Shown: positions 34,145 to 42,560 of the stretch, piece by piece
Layout: every line of letters begins with the position of its first letter
Numbering within the stretch: the first letter of the stretch is position 1
NCBI GenBank assembly: GCA_020638995.1
Contig: JACKHM010000004.1
Location: 930,001-994,000, forward strand
Direction: 5' to 3'
Length of the DNA stretch: 64,000 nt
Source of the DNA: Planctomycetaceae bacterium
Lineage (GTDB): Bacteria; Planctomycetota; Planctomycetia; Pirellulales; Pirellulaceae
The notes under the pieces: generated by a model
Databases searched by the model: none
Told to the model about the DNA's origin: nothing
What the model saw: the letters and a program-made list of their open reading frames with translations, nothing else
Position numbers and translations under genes: made by a program

Positions 34145-35698
34145 TCAGCGTTTCATGGACCAAGCCGCGAGTTCATTCACGTTGATTCTTCCATCGCCGT
34201 CCGTATCCGCTGCGGAGGGATCTTTGGACATCGACATCCATTCGGAAGCAACCAACGCGCCGTCGCCATTCGTATCGTATTTCGTGAGCAGCTTCTGGTA
34301 GTAAGCCAGATATCGTGCATCAATGGCCGGAGTACTTCCGCCTCCGGAGTTAGTGGGCGTCGTCGGCGGAGTGCCGCCAGAACTCGAAGCCGCCGTCGCA
34401 GTTGGCGTCGGTGAGGCAGAAGGCGAGGTCGTCGCCCCTCGCACAACTCCATTGTTGACCGCTTCCAAAGCTTCACTCGATGTAATGAAGCCATCTTGGT
34501 TGAGGTCGAATTGTGAGAATTCTCGCACGGTTGAGTCAGTCCATGAGGTCGAATACTCAGACATTGCGACCTGGCCATCGACGTTTGTGTCGCTACGTGC
34601 AAACCAATCGGGAAGGCCCTTTGGTAGTCGCTCGGTGACCGACTTGACACGATAAGATTTCCGCGAGTCCGTCGTCGCTGACGCCGTATTGCTTCTGCCT
34701 GCAGATTGATCACCGCCATCTCCAGGATCTCGGCGTGAAAAGAAGCTGCGACCTTCTTCACCACCGCTACCGAAACCGGGGCCACCGAACCCCCCGCCAA
34801 AACCCCCGCGGGAACCTCGGTCACCGCCGCGAGTTGCGGTCGAGCTACTGCTGGGGCGGCCCGCCGTCTGTGTCGACCGGCTGGTTTCCTCCGTAATGCG
34901 GCGTCGAGCGTATCGCACCGCCATCTCAGAGAGAGTTAACTTGCCGTCGTGGTTGCGATCATAAGTCAAAGGATCCTCAGACCAACGACCTCGCGCGAGC
35001 TCGGCCTTGTCCAAGATGCCGTCGCGATTGGAATCGTATCGTCGGAAGCGTTCTTCGGCCTCCTTCTTGTCAGCATCGGTAGTCTTGACCGTGAACAGTT
35101 CGGCTTCGGCACCGAAACCCATTGCTGGGGGCAGTAAATCTTCGACGCCAAACCCTGGTACAAGCGGCTCTACTTCCGTGCTCCCGCTACCGGAGGAACC
35201 ACGACCTGAATCGCCACCACTGCCGGATTCACGTTCCTGCCGCAGTCGATCCATTGCCTGTGCGATCTTATCGATCGGAACTGGCTTTGCCAAATCGATA
35301 CCGGGCACAGAACTCGCGATACGCTGCAAGAAGAAGCTGGCGGGGCCTTGTGCCTCGGCAGGGTCGATCATGCCATTGCCGTTCTGATCAAACCGTCGGA
35401 GCATGTCGGCTGGCGAAAATCCGCCTGGACCACCGGGACCGCCGCCTCGGAAGCCACCGCCCGGAAATCCTCCGCCAGGCGGGCCACCACGAAAGCCACC
35501 CCCGGGGAATCCGCCGCCTTCCGGCCCACCTCGAAATCCTTCGCCTCCGCCCCGATCACCCCCACGGTCGCCGCCGCGATCACCTCCACGGTCGCCTCTA
35601 CCACCGCCCCGATCATCTTGACCGAGCGACCCGTTTACGACGAGTGCCAGCGCCAAGATTGGAGTGGCGACGCGCCAGCAATTTATCGGAAGAGACAT
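34145..35698 (-). CDS. Secreted EF-hand protein with Gly-rich N-terminus
   Basis: A 517-residue exported protein. The signal peptide is at 1-26, followed by a Gly/Arg/Asp-rich low-complexity region to about 95. At least seven EF-hand loops follow, for example DQNGNGMIDPAE (104-115), DSNRDGILDKAE, DRNHDGKLTLSE, DTNVDGQVAMSE, DLNQDGFITSSE, DTNGDGALVASE and DTDGDGRINVNE at the end. All retain the acidic calcium ligands. A Ser/Thr/Gly-rich linker divides the hands into groups. It is probably an extracellular calcium-binding or matrix protein. It converges with the DUF1501 gene, with 114 bases between stops. A GGAG stands about 9 bases before the start. No enzymatic domain is visible. Confidence 0.9.
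   Translation of the reverse strand: MSLPINCWRVATPILALALVVNGSLGQDDRGGGRGDRGGDRGGDRGGDRGGGEGFRGGPEGGGFPGGGFRGGPPGGGFPGGGFRGGGPGGPGGFSPADMLRRFDQNGNGMIDPAEAQGPASFFLQRIASSVPGIDLAKPVPIDKIAQAMDRLRQERESGSGGDSGRGSSGSGSTEVEPLVPGFGVEDLLPPAMGFGAEAELFTVKTTDADKKEAEERFRRYDSNRDGILDKAELARGRWSEDPLTYDRNHDGKLTLSEMAVRYARRRITEETSRSTQTAGRPSSSSTATRGGDRGSRGGFGGGFGGPGFGSGGEEGRSFFSRRDPGDGGDQSAGRSNTASATTDSRKSYRVKSVTERLPKGLPDWFARSDTNVDGQVAMSEYSTSWTDSTVREFSQFDLNQDGFITSSEALEAVNNGVVRGATTSPSASPTPTATAASSSGGTPPTTPTNSGGGSTPAIDARYLAYYQKLLTKYDTNGDGALVASEWMSMSKDPSAADTDGDGRINVNELAAWSMKR
35414..35617 (-). repeat. Gly-rich coding repeat (DRGG / GGGFPGGGFR)
   Basis: Within the EF-hand gene, residues 28-95 consist of tandem DRGG units followed by two copies of a GGGFPGGGFRGG unit. 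At DNA level the region is GC-rich with short CCGCC-based repeats and could be prone to length change. It probably forms a flexible surface or cell-wall spacer. Confidence 0.75.
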
Positions 35699-36091
35699 GG
35701 GAAAGGCTCCATTCTTCAGGCGGAATTACCTCAGAACATTATGATCGATCTGACCGCTGGGTTCTACGCCGAATCTCGCTCCAGGGGATCATCAGCATAT
35801 GGAACCCAGCTGGCTGAGCATCGTTCCGTTAGAAACCTTACATACGTCGCGCCTTCCTGTCGGCACAAACTCCTTCGTGTCACTCCAGAACGGTTCGGCA
35901 TGGAACCCGCGGGCCGAAGGCCGAATCGGCGTCTCACTCGGGATGTAATACTGCGTTACGCCGTCAAAAACGGCCGCCAAGCCGAGTTTCCTTCTTCTAG
36001 TCGCGGTTGTTGCTGTCCGCAAAGTCCCGGTCGTCTATTTCAGCGGGGAACGATAGAGTCATCTAGTGATTTCCATCGTGGCGATTTCACG
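35699..36091. other. Intergenic region, no supported gene
   Basis: These 393 bases lie between two minus-strand genes. A 76-codon minus-strand frame at 35792-36022 has no recognisable domain, signal or ribosome binding site, and I leave it uncalled. The promoter of the EF-hand gene is expected near 35700-35800, but no clear elements were found. No terminator for the upstream aldolase gene was recognised. Confidence 0.45.
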
Positions 36092-37378
36092 TTAACCGAG
36101 CCCAAACGCCGATCGCAATTCTTCGATCACACGATCTGGCATCGCGGTGACCTCACCAATGGAAATGGCGTTGATCACTGCTTCCGCAGTCGATTCCAGC
36201 ACTTCCAATCGGTCGAACGTATCGAGCACCGTCGATCCCGTCACCAGCACTCCATCGTTCTGCAAGATCGCGGCCGGATTGTTCACTGAGACGAAGTCAG
36301 CGATGTTGTGATCGTCGCGGTACTGAATCCCGTACGGTACGCGTTTGACGTCTCGCAGGAACACATAACTTTCCGGAATCGTCCGGACATCCAAGTTGAC
36401 ATCCGTCACACTGAACGCCGTTGCGTTGACCGGATGCGCGAACACAATCGCTTGAACATGAGGATGTCGCTCGTAAATCGCTCGATGGGCACATGCCGCA
36501 CGACTTGCGAGCTTTCCCGCCTCTCTGTTTTCGCCTTGAACGAGCACAAAGTCTTCGACCTGAAGTTGTTCTCGGTCTCGCTGAGTTGGCGTCACAAGAA
36601 AAGAATCGCCACTAACGCGGGCGGAAAAGCTGCCCTCCGTACTAATTAACAGTCGCTGACGACAGCCTCGCCTTATGAAATCACATAGCTGGCGGCGTAG
36701 TTCGCACTCCTTCGCCGAGGCAACCCCGGGTACGAAAGACGTGAAGTCAACACTGCGATCACTCGCCTCTTTCAACTGCGCGTCATCCAGATATCGGATG
36801 TCACCAAGTCGTTGTCCTTTGATAAGTGTTTTGCCAGCAAACTCGAATGCTTCAAACCTCTCGAACGCGTGGGCCAGTGAGTCGCCGCCGACAACGACGC
36901 CATGATTCTCGAGAATCACGCTGTCACATCCTTCGCTGAACGTGGCAGCAATGTTTCTGCCGAGTTGCTCACTTCCGGGACAAGCATAGGGAGCAAAGCC
37001 TACCTTTCCGCAAACGGAATGCGCTTGATGAAACAATCGCGTGTTTGGCATTTGCCGACAGATACTAAAGGCGACCAACGCTACGGGATGAGCGTGAACG
37101 ATTGCTCTAATATCGGACCTTGCTTCATAAATTGCTCGATGAAAAGGAAACTCCGATGACGGTGGATGTGCTCCCTCGACACTTCCATCTGGTCGGACAC
37201 ACACAATGTCTCGCCGTGTCAAACTTCCCTTATCGATACGCGCCGGCGAGATCCAGATATTTCCGTCTTCGTCCCGAATCGAAAGATTCCCACCCGACGT
37301 TGTCGTCATGCGGTAGCGATAGATGCGATCCATCGTTTGCATGATCTCGTCTCGTGGATGAGTAAGTTGCCGGTTCAT
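36092..37378 (-). CDS. Tandem class II aldolase/adducin protein with a degenerate second domain
   Basis: A 428-residue fusion of two class II aldolase/adducin domains (about 5-205 and 220-420). The first keeps the metal site: HAHP in IVHAHPVALVAF, the acidic residue in PPSSEFPFHRAIY, and ENHGVVVGG. It would cleave or epimerise a sugar phosphate such as fuculose- or ribulose-phosphate, using a divalent metal. In the second domain the matching positions read VFAHPVN (first His lost), LASRAACAHRAIY (acid lost) and QNDGVLVTG (His to Asp), so it appears catalytically dead. The start is set at the ATG at 37376-37378; an upstream ATG at 37399 adds seven residues. It follows fbp by 53 bases on the same strand, suggesting shared sugar-phosphate metabolism. 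Confidence 0.85.
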   Translation of the reverse strand: MNRQLTHPRDEIMQTMDRIYRYRMTTTSGGNLSIRDEDGNIWISPARIDKGSLTRRDIVCVRPDGSVEGAHPPSSEFPFHRAIYEARSDIRAIVHAHPVALVAFSICRQMPNTRLFHQAHSVCGKVGFAPYACPGSEQLGRNIAATFSEGCDSVILENHGVVVGGDSLAHAFERFEAFEFAGKTLIKGQRLGDIRYLDDAQLKEASDRSVDFTSFVPGVASAKECELRRQLCDFIRRGCRQRLLISTEGSFSARVSGDSFLVTPTQRDREQLQVEDFVLVQGENREAGKLASRAACAHRAIYERHPHVQAIVFAHPVNATAFSVTDVNLDVRTIPESYVFLRDVKRVPYGIQYRDDHNIADFVSVNNPAAILQNDGVLVTGSTVLDTFDRLEVLESTAEAVINAISIGEVTAMPDRVIEELRSAFGLG

Positions 37379-37431
37379 AGGCAATCCTGCAATTGTCAAA
37401 TTTCTGAGTGAACCGTGGAGACGATCGATGG

Positions 37432-38457
37432 CTATGCAGGTTGTCGCGAATCAGCTTGCACGACGAATCGCTCAAAGTCGGCGAGTTCGACTCGGCTGCC
37501 GACGACCAGCGGTGTCCGCTGGTGGATACTCTTCGGTTGAATGTCCAGCACTCGCCTTGTCCCGTCGATTGCCGTCCCTCCGGCTTGTTCTGCGAGGAAC
37601 GCGACGGGATTGGCTTCGTAGAGCAACCGCAGTTTCCCTTCGGGATTCGACTCAGTGGGCGGATACAAAAACACACCGCCTTTCAGTAAGGTCCGATGAA
37701 AATCCGCCACCATTGAACCGATGTAACGCGACGCGTATTTGTGACCAAGTGTACCTTCGCGGAGTCGGCGAATGTATTCGCGATAGCGAACAGGAAACGT
37801 ATCGCGGTAGGCCTCATTGACTGAATAGTATTTGCCTTGTTCAGGCATCTTCATGTTGGGATGGCTAAGGATATAGGCGCCCACCGCGGGATCAAGTGTG
37901 AAACCGTGGACGCCATTACCAACACTATAGACCAATATCGTCGACGAACCATACACGACGTACCCCGCCGCAATCTGTTTTGCCCCCGGCTGTAATACCC
38001 ACTTCTCGGGTTCGTCCAGTCCAATCCCTTCAGGCCGTCGAAGAATGGAAAAAGTGGTCCCGACACTGACGTTGACGTCGATGTTTGAAGAGCCGTCCAA
38101 TGGGTCAAACACGACTGCATAGTGAGCATTCTCCGAGCCTTTGTGAACGAGCAGCGGTTTCTCGTCTTCTTCCGATGCCAAGACACCAATGCTCTCCCGG
38201 GCACTCAGGCAGTGAATGAGTGCATCGTTGGAAAAAACATCTAGCTTCTGTTGCACCTCGCCTTGAACATTAATATCTCCCTGTTCGCCGAGGATGTCTG
38301 TCAGCCCGGCCCGGCGCACTTTGGCTTGAATCAGCTTCGTGGCCATAGTGATGCCGGACAACAGCCATGAGAATTCGCCCGATGAACCGGGGAATCGCTT
38401 TTGGTCTTGAAGGATATGTTGCTGGACGGTGATGATAGGCGATGACGGTTTTGACAT
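37432..38457 (-). CDS. fbp: Fructose-1,6-bisphosphatase, class I
   Basis: A 341-residue class I FBPase of gluconeogenesis and the Calvin/RuMP-type sugar cycles, hydrolysing fructose-1,6-bisphosphate with magnesium in the cytoplasm. The metal/phosphate motif VFDPLDGSSNIDVNVSVGTTFSI is intact (about 107-130). Substrate-binding blocks YIRRLREGTLG and RYIGSMVADFHRTLLKGGVFLYPPT follow, then the conserved RLLYEANPVAFLAEQAGG. The ATG at 38455-38457 (MSKPSSP) is chosen; a start at 38490 adds 11 residues. It lies 70 bases after the BatA-like gene and 53 bases before the tandem aldolase gene, all on the minus strand. Confidence 0.95.
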   Translation of the reverse strand: MSKPSSPIITVQQHILQDQKRFPGSSGEFSWLLSGITMATKLIQAKVRRAGLTDILGEQGDINVQGEVQQKLDVFSNDALIHCLSARESIGVLASEEDEKPLLVHKGSENAHYAVVFDPLDGSSNIDVNVSVGTTFSILRRPEGIGLDEPEKWVLQPGAKQIAAGYVVYGSSTILVYSVGNGVHGFTLDPAVGAYILSHPNMKMPEQGKYYSVNEAYRDTFPVRYREYIRRLREGTLGHKYASRYIGSMVADFHRTLLKGGVFLYPPTESNPEGKLRLLYEANPVAFLAEQAGGTAIDGTRRVLDIQPKSIHQRTPLVVGSRVELADFERFVVQADSRQPA

Positions 38458-38527
38458 TGTAGGTTCAAGCAATTCCAATTTCAGGTTCATCTGGAGTGAG
38501 CGGGCTTATTCGCGGTCTCGACGTCGG

Positions 38528-40519
38528 CTACAAATAGACGCGCCGATTATAGACGTACCACTCGAACACGAGCACCACCAAGCCCGCGATTAGTAACAGC
38601 TTCCACATTTCCTGGCGGCTTGGTTCGGCGGTCGACGCGTGAACTCCGACTTGTTCGGTTGTCTCGTCGAAGTACGGGATATCGATCATTTCACGAGGTA
38701 CGAGATCGCTCTCGCGACTATCGAACAGGTTGATCGCAAAATGTTGGTCTGCCCCCTGATCCGAGCCCTCTCGCACGGCATAGACTCCCAACTCTTCGGC
38801 ACGTGAGAAAACAAACGCGCTTTGGCTCTCGCGTTGAACTTTGGTGCGCACACCGGCGGGTGACGCGACCGTGATCTGGTCCACGGGAGCCTCGGTTCGC
38901 AATTTGACCGGTTCGCCCGGTTGCGCCCCCTGCACGTCCAAGCTCGCTCGCGCACCGCCCAGGTAACGCAAAACATTCATAACAAATACCGGAAAGCTTC
39001 TTCGAAGCTGCCAAGTGGTTTTTTGCCTCACCTCGCCATCCGGATATGGGCCAACCAACTCAAATGCAAGGACAGCATCTTCGAATCCTTTGCGCGGTGC
39101 AATCATCAACAGAGATCCGTTGTCCGAATCAATCAACGAAGACGCACCTTCGGGACCCTTGAGCGGCAGCGACTCGTAGATCAGGATCGACCCTAACTCC
39201 ACTAGATGCATCAGTGGATGCAAACGGTCGATATCGATAATCAGTGGTGAGGGCTTTGATGCTTCGGCTGACCATCCGTCTGCCGGCGGTACGCGACCGA
39301 TAAACAACGTGTTTGCCTCCGGCATCACATTCGGCACACAGCGATCGTATACGATGAGGTCGTAGGCGCCAGCCAACGCGAGCTTCTCGTGCTCTTTCGT
39401 TTCTAGGACAGCAGGATCGGCAAAGGCGACATCGGCCACTCGAGCCGCGGCTTCTGTCGTTATTGCAAACCTCAGAGCATCGTTGCCCAAGGTGACGACC
39501 AGCACGCGTGCCCGACGTGGTGTGTTGATTGTCGCGAAGGCCTCGTTGTCGAGCGGCATGTCATCTTTATGCTGAATCTCCAGCTTGAGAATCGCACTCT
39601 CGATGTCATTTAGCACGAAGCTTACACCCTCTGCGGCATCGGTCGGGACCGTCACCCTGCTTGCATCCACTAAGCCGCCGTCCAGATAAAGAGCAACATC
39701 GACCTCTGCGTCTTCTTCGCCCGAATTCTCAAGCCGTGCAAATGCTTGCAACTGCCCAGGCTTCTCTGCATTCCGTTCTGTGCTGAAGGCGACGATCCCG
39801 ATATTTTTCGGCGTCGCGCTACCAATCTTTATATAACGGGCGGTTAGATTTCCGGGAGCAAAGTCGGGGACCGAGGGTACTCCTCCGTCGCTGATGATAT
39901 ACATGGTCGCGGGCAACGCGTCGGCAACCTGAACGTCGCTCGTACCTGCCTCGCTCGTACGCCCAGGGTTTGCCAGTCCCGAGGCGTGACGAAGCGCTTC
40001 ACTGATGTTGGTCCGGCGATTCGTTTGACTGATCTTGTTTACGGCTTGCCGAAGTGCGCTGCGATTATTGGTAAAAGCTTGCTCGATTCGGGGCACATCG
40101 GAAAAGCTAATTACCATCGCCACATCGCTTGATTCCATCAGATCAATCAATCCCAAGGCGTGCGTCTTCGCCGCTTCCAAACGCGAAGGTGCCACGTCCG
40201 TCGCGCTCATGCTGGCCGAAGTATCCAGCATGAAAATGAAGCGGTCGCCCACCAAGTTCGTGCCCCGCCAGCCAGGCCGCAGACAGGCCAAAATCGCCAA
40301 CAGCAAGACCAGCAACTGGAGAAACAGCAACAAGCTTTGACGCAGTCGCTGCCAAATGGAATTGACATGCAGATCTTCGATCGTTCGCGTCCAAAGGTAG
40401 GTGCTGGGTACTTCGACCGGATGCCGTTTTAGTTTCAAGAAGTACAGCGAGATAATCGCCGGCGGCACTGCGGCGATGACCAGCCACTGAAGTGTCGTAA
40501 GAGTCGGAATGAAACTCAT
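38528..40519 (-). CDS. BatA-type VWA membrane protein
   Basis: A 663-residue protein with two N-terminal membrane segments (about 10-28 and 60-80) and a C-terminal one (about 640-658). The BatA N-terminal element AIISLYFLKLKRHPVEVPSTYLW precedes a VWA domain (about 92-290) with an intact DxSxS in MLDTSASMS. A long beta-rich region follows, resembling the CARDB/BatA extension and a ThuA-like segment. Its start overlaps the stop of the DUF58 gene by 4 bases (ATGA), so translation is coupled. With MoxR, DUF58 and the large VWA protein it forms a membrane complex of the stress/chaperone type; the exact client is unknown. Confidence 0.88.
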   Translation of the reverse strand: MSFIPTLTTLQWLVIAAVPPAIISLYFLKLKRHPVEVPSTYLWTRTIEDLHVNSIWQRLRQSLLLFLQLLVLLLAILACLRPGWRGTNLVGDRFIFMLDTSASMSATDVAPSRLEAAKTHALGLIDLMESSDVAMVISFSDVPRIEQAFTNNRSALRQAVNKISQTNRRTNISEALRHASGLANPGRTSEAGTSDVQVADALPATMYIISDGGVPSVPDFAPGNLTARYIKIGSATPKNIGIVAFSTERNAEKPGQLQAFARLENSGEEDAEVDVALYLDGGLVDASRVTVPTDAAEGVSFVLNDIESAILKLEIQHKDDMPLDNEAFATINTPRRARVLVVTLGNDALRFAITTEAAARVADVAFADPAVLETKEHEKLALAGAYDLIVYDRCVPNVMPEANTLFIGRVPPADGWSAEASKPSPLIIDIDRLHPLMHLVELGSILIYESLPLKGPEGASSLIDSDNGSLLMIAPRKGFEDAVLAFELVGPYPDGEVRQKTTWQLRRSFPVFVMNVLRYLGGARASLDVQGAQPGEPVKLRTEAPVDQITVASPAGVRTKVQRESQSAFVFSRAEELGVYAVREGSDQGADQHFAINLFDSRESDLVPREMIDIPYFDETTEQVGVHASTAEPSRQEMWKLLLIAGLVVLVFEWYVYNRRVYL

Positions 40520-41412
40520 CTCACGAGTCCCCGCTGCCGAAGGTAGCTGGCGACGAGTTGTTCGACCGGCATCTCAGTGCTCGTCATGATGTACGACATT
40601 CCGCGCCGCGTACAAAACTCCTTCGCGCCTTCGATGAAGGTGGCTAATGTTTGCTTGTAGCGGTTCAACAGCGGGCGGCTGACGGTGATCTCGGCGACAT
40701 CGTCATCTTCGCAATCGACCAAGCGCAAATCCCCCGTCACATCTGGTTCGATTTCAGCCTGCGACAGAACATGAACGACGTAAACGTCGATGTTCTGCGC
40801 TAGCAAAAACCGCAGGGCTGATTCATAGCCGCTCTTGTCCATCAAGTCCGTAATCAGAACGAGAATGCCCTGTCCCGAATTACGTAGACAAAAGTCCTTC
40901 ACACCCTGTGCTAATGGAGTGTTGTCGCCCGGTTGAATCGCATTCAAATAGTCCAGCATCCGCCACATGCTCGAGCGACCTCGCAGCACGGGGCCGGGAT
41001 TCGAACGCGATGCTCCCATCGCCTCGATCTTGACGCGATCGGCACGACACAGGCCGATAAATCCCAATGCAGCAGCCAATTGTTTGGCATACTGGAGTTT
41101 CGTCGGATCGCCAAAGTCCATAGAAGTGCTGGTATCGATCAAAGCGTAGAAATGCAGATCCTCTTCTTCCAGGAACAGTTTTAAGAACAGTTTGTCCAAC
41201 CTCGCGTACAAATTCCAATCGATAAACCGAATGTCGTCACCGGGCACATAGTTCCGAAAATCTGCAAATTCGACGCTTTGCCCCTTCCGTTTGCTACGGC
41301 GTTCGCCCTTCAGTCGTCCACGAAAAATCTTGCGACTGACCAACTCGAGTCGTTCGAGCTGCGTCAGCAATTGAGGGCTGAGCAGCGGGGGCGATGATTG
41401 CGTGGAACTCAT
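40516..41412 (-). CDS. DUF58 domain protein
   Basis: A 298-residue soluble DUF58/VWA-like protein. The family hallmark is in GERRSKRKGQSVEFADFRNYVPGDDIRFIDWNLYARLDKLFLKLF (about 36-80). A VWA-type fold follows with DTSTSM (about 92-97). The N-terminal membrane anchor found in many DUF58 proteins is missing. It is downstream of moxR and overlaps the BatA-like gene by 4 bases. DUF58 proteins work with MoxR ATPases in assembly or activation of metal-dependent or envelope complexes. Confidence 0.92.
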   Translation of the reverse strand: MSSTQSSPPLLSPQLLTQLERLELVSRKIFRGRLKGERRSKRKGQSVEFADFRNYVPGDDIRFIDWNLYARLDKLFLKLFLEEEDLHFYALIDTSTSMDFGDPTKLQYAKQLAAALGFIGLCRADRVKIEAMGASRSNPGPVLRGRSSMWRMLDYLNAIQPGDNTPLAQGVKDFCLRNSGQGILVLITDLMDKSGYESALRFLLAQNIDVYVVHVLSQAEIEPDVTGDLRLVDCEDDDVAEITVSRPLLNRYKQTLATFIEGAKEFCTRRGMSYIMTSTEMPVEQLVASYLRQRGLVR

Positions 41413-41474
41413 GATGACGTGTTGATATCGAGTTGTAGGCTGGACAACTCGCCCGCCTGTTAGTTTGCATTGTC

Positions 41475-41505
41475 TCTGACAGGACGCGACGTCCGTCCTG
41501 TCAGA
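41475..41505 (-). promoter_or_regulatory. 11-bp stem-loop between moxR-like and DUF58 genes
   Basis: A perfect 11-bp stem (TCTGACAGGAC/GTCCTGTCAGA) with a 9-base loop begins 5 bases after the moxR-like stop codon and ends 62 bases before the DUF58 start. No T tract follows on the coding strand, so it is not a standard intrinsic terminator. A processing or mRNA-stability element that sets the ratio of MoxR to downstream proteins is plausible. Conservation in relatives would tell. Confidence 0.5.
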
Positions 41506-41510
41506 CCAAG

Positions 41511-42545
41511 TTAGTCCGCAACGAGCGTGGCGGCCACGGGCGATTGATCCGCCTTCTCGGGAAGCTGTTCGAGAATCTCCAGTAACACGTGGTCGGTTTC
41601 CATCCCTTCGGCTTGAGCCTCAAAGTTCAATATCACGCGATGCCGCATGGCTGGCAGATAGACGCGACGAACATCTTCAAAGCTCACGTTAAAGCGTCCT
41701 TCGAGCAATGCCCGAACTTTTGCCGCAAGCGCCAGCGTTTGTGCCCCACGCGGGCTGCTTCCCCAACGCAAGTACTTATTGGTAATCGGCAGGGCATGTG
41801 AACCTTCCGGATGCGTGGCGAGCGTCAGACGCACGATGTAATCCTGAACATGTTTGGCGAGAATGACTTCTCGAATTAGCTGCTGCCACTTCATGATCTC
41901 ACCGCCGTCCATAACATTCTCCGGCGTGACCGAAATTCCTCGCGTCGTTCGATCGACGATTGTCGACAGTTCGTCTCGACTTGAATAACCGACGACCAGC
42001 TTAAAGAAGAAGCGGTCGAGTTGTGCTTCGGGCAGCGGGTATGTGCCCTCTTGTTCAATGGGGTTCTGCGTGGCCATCACGAAGAAGGGCTTCTCCAGTT
42101 CGAAGCGTTGTCCGGCGACCGTGACTGTCCCTTCTTGCATTGTTTCTAGCATCGCGGACTGCGTCTTTGGCGTGGCTCGGTTGATTTCATCAGCGAGGCA
42201 AATCTGTGTAAAGATCGGTCCCTTTTGAAACTCGAAGACTTTACGACCGTCCGTCGACTCCATCACCATATTCGTGCCGAGTATGTCAGCAGGCATCAGG
42301 TCGGGCGTAAACTGAATGCGACTGAACTTCAGGTGCAATGCCTGGGACAAGGTGCGCACGAGCAGCGTTTTCCCCAATCCTGGCACGCCTTCTAATAAGC
42401 AATGTCCGCCGACAAACAAACACGTTAGAACGCCGTGGACGACGTCATCGTGACCAACGATGACCTTGCCGATTTCATTGCGGACTGCTGTATACCGTTG
42501 GCGAAACTCTTCCGCCTGTTGTTGCATATTCTCGGCGCTGCTCAT
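41511..42545 (-). CDS. MoxR-family AAA+ ATPase
   Basis: A 344-residue AAA+ ATPase. Walker A is GVPGLGKT (about 54-62), Walker B is CLADEINRATPKTQSAMLE (about 116-134), sensor 1 is ATQNPIEQEGTYPLPEAQLDRFFF (about 158-181), and sensor 2 is near RWGSSPRG. These match the MoxR group, which acts as a chaperone activating protein complexes, usually together with DUF58 and VWA proteins. It lies 15 bases after the large VWA gene and upstream of DUF58, giving the order VWA-MoxR-DUF58-BatA, all on the minus strand. Confidence 0.95.
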   Translation of the reverse strand: MSSAENMQQQAEEFRQRYTAVRNEIGKVIVGHDDVVHGVLTCLFVGGHCLLEGVPGLGKTLLVRTLSQALHLKFSRIQFTPDLMPADILGTNMVMESTDGRKVFEFQKGPIFTQICLADEINRATPKTQSAMLETMQEGTVTVAGQRFELEKPFFVMATQNPIEQEGTYPLPEAQLDRFFFKLVVGYSSRDELSTIVDRTTRGISVTPENVMDGGEIMKWQQLIREVILAKHVQDYIVRLTLATHPEGSHALPITNKYLRWGSSPRGAQTLALAAKVRALLEGRFNVSFEDVRRVYLPAMRHRVILNFEAQAEGMETDHVLLEILEQLPEKADQSPVAATLVAD

Positions 42546-42560
42546 GAAGTTTCCTTTTGA

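Noticed and set aside
35414..35617. CRISPR or tandem-repeat array
   Set aside because: The repeats are in frame within the EF-hand gene and encode Gly-rich units, with no spacers of constant size.
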